Below, one piece after another: positions 13,010 to 13,320 of a DNA stretch of 13,320 nt. The notes beneath the pieces were generated by a model. That model did no database searches and was not told the DNA's origin. It was given only the letters and a program-made list of their open reading frames with translations. How positions within the stretch are numbered: position 1 is the first letter of the stretch; the number at the start of each line of letters is the position of its first letter. Source of the stretch: Deltaproteobacteria bacterium (lineage in GTDB: Bacteria; Desulfobacterota; Desulfobacteria; Desulfobacterales; C00003060); NCBI GenBank assembly GCA_019309815.1, contig JAFDFO010000031.1:1-13320 (forward strand). Direction: 5' to 3'. A program made the position numbers and the translations under genes.

Positions 13010-13320
13010 CACCCTTCCCAAATCCACCGCCAAAAAAACGAAGGACCAACAATAATCAATACCATTGCAACGGGTTATCTCAGAGCAGGGCCGTCCAAAT
13101 CTGTCAACTTGCCGAGTTAGTTGCTATGCTGTTCTTTCCTTCGTTTTTTGCGGCTAACGCCTTGACACGTAGTGCCTCTTTTCAAGCCGTCAGGCGCAAC
13201 TGCTGCGCCAAAACAGTATGGCCCTTCGGGTCTGCCGATTTCACCGGATCTTCTTTGTTGGTGGGCACTTGAAGTACCTTAGTACGTCGGCGCACCCACC
13301 GCCGCGAATCTCCGGCAAAC
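13010..13320. other. Gene-free, highly structured right end
   Basis: I find no supported gene here. Beyond the 13-bp inverted repeat there are four compact hairpins. GGCGCA/TGCGCC (13193-13198 with 13204-13209) is perfect. GGCCC/GGGTC (13220-13224 with 13228-13232) has a TTC loop. GGTGGG/CCCACC (13260-13265 with 13295-13300) encloses a GTAC/GTAC stem (13274-13277 with 13282-13285). GCCG/CGGC is at 13301-13304 with 13313-13316. On the minus strand the large stem extends to nine pairs through two G-U wobbles. A minus-strand frame is open from the right edge to a stop at 13182-13184 (45 codons), which is too short to claim as a gene. Confidence 0.4.
13033..13149. repeat. 13-bp inverted repeat flanking 91 nt downstream of the methyltransferase gene
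   Basis: AAAAAACGAAGGA at 13033-13045 recurs inverted at 13137-13149. Similarity extends outward (CCGC-type bases beyond the A-run on both sides) and inward to the AAC/GTT pair at 13048-13050 and 13131-13133. On either strand the far arm reads CCTTCG followed by T6-T7, as a two-way terminator with a very long loop would. It could also be the ends of a small degenerate mobile element. No coding region lies between the arms. Confidence 0.4.

Noticed and set aside
13182..13319. Minus-strand coding end (45 codons open from the right edge)
   Set aside because: An open run of this length is expected by chance about one time in ten, no motif is recognisable, and it coincides with the hairpin cluster.
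13150..13320. Integron attC site at the right edge
   Set aside because: GGCTAAC and GGCAAAC-like ends hint at core boxes, but neither fits RYYYAAC/GTTRRRY exactly in the proper orientation, and no cassette array or integrase is visible.
1..13320. CRISPR arrays, tRNA or rRNA genes, transposases
   Set aside because: No regular direct repeats, no cloverleaf with a T-loop consensus, no rRNA core motif and no transposase-like protein were found on either strand.

Overview
The window (13,320 bp, every supported gene on the + strand) is best explained as chromosomal DNA of a Desulfobacterota (deltaproteobacterial) anaerobe, probably a sulfate or metal reducer. This rests on a multiheme c-type cytochrome embedded in a chemotaxis operon, a chemoreceptor with a periplasmic CXXCH heme motif, Cys-rich PAS signatures of the kind common in that phylum, and a CheA with the delta-type P2 replacement domain. 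The assignment is an inference from family style; no rRNA or species marker is present.

Left part (1-2560): the 3' end of a GH77 4-alpha-glucanotransferase (malQ); a 94-residue, very basic protein of unknown function behind a strong Shine-Dalgarno; then a tightly coupled set of a TrpF-like TIM barrel that appears to lack the catalytic Cys of phosphoribosylanthranilate isomerase, an unknown 118-residue protein, a 20-codon mini-ORF joined by ATGA overlaps at both ends, and a ComB-family (2-phosphosulfolactate phosphatase-like) enzyme.

Centre (2616-11191): a complete chemotaxis operon in the order STAS protein, cheY, cheA, tetraheme cytochrome c, MCP, cheW, cheR, cheD, cheB. Several joints overlap (cheY/cheA ATGA, cheA/cytochrome 32 nt, mcp/cheW TGATG, cheD/cheB ATGA). 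Signal would enter through the one MCP, which carries a periplasmic heme c motif (CHHCH), HAMP, a cytoplasmic PAS with three cysteines, a 36-heptad-type signalling hairpin and a C-terminal GFEEF tether. It would pass through CheW to CheA, which phosphorylates CheY and CheB. CheR and CheB methylate and demethylate the receptor and CheD deamidates it. The secreted tetraheme cytochrome between cheA and mcp suggests that the stimulus is redox potential or electron flow.

Right part (11192-13320): a 209-nt leader with three hairpins precedes a PleD-like REC-GGDEF diguanylate cyclase with intact active and inhibitory sites. Next come a TTG-started class I SAM methyltransferase and about 310 nt of gene-free, highly structured DNA, with a 13-bp inverted repeat and a cluster of hairpins. 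CheA carries two tandem 24-residue repeats resembling MshEN c-di-GMP-binding motifs, so the neighbouring cyclase may be functionally tied to this pathway.

The most interesting unit is the proposed heme-based redox-taxis module (cytochrome plus heme MCP), possibly cross-wired to c-di-GMP.
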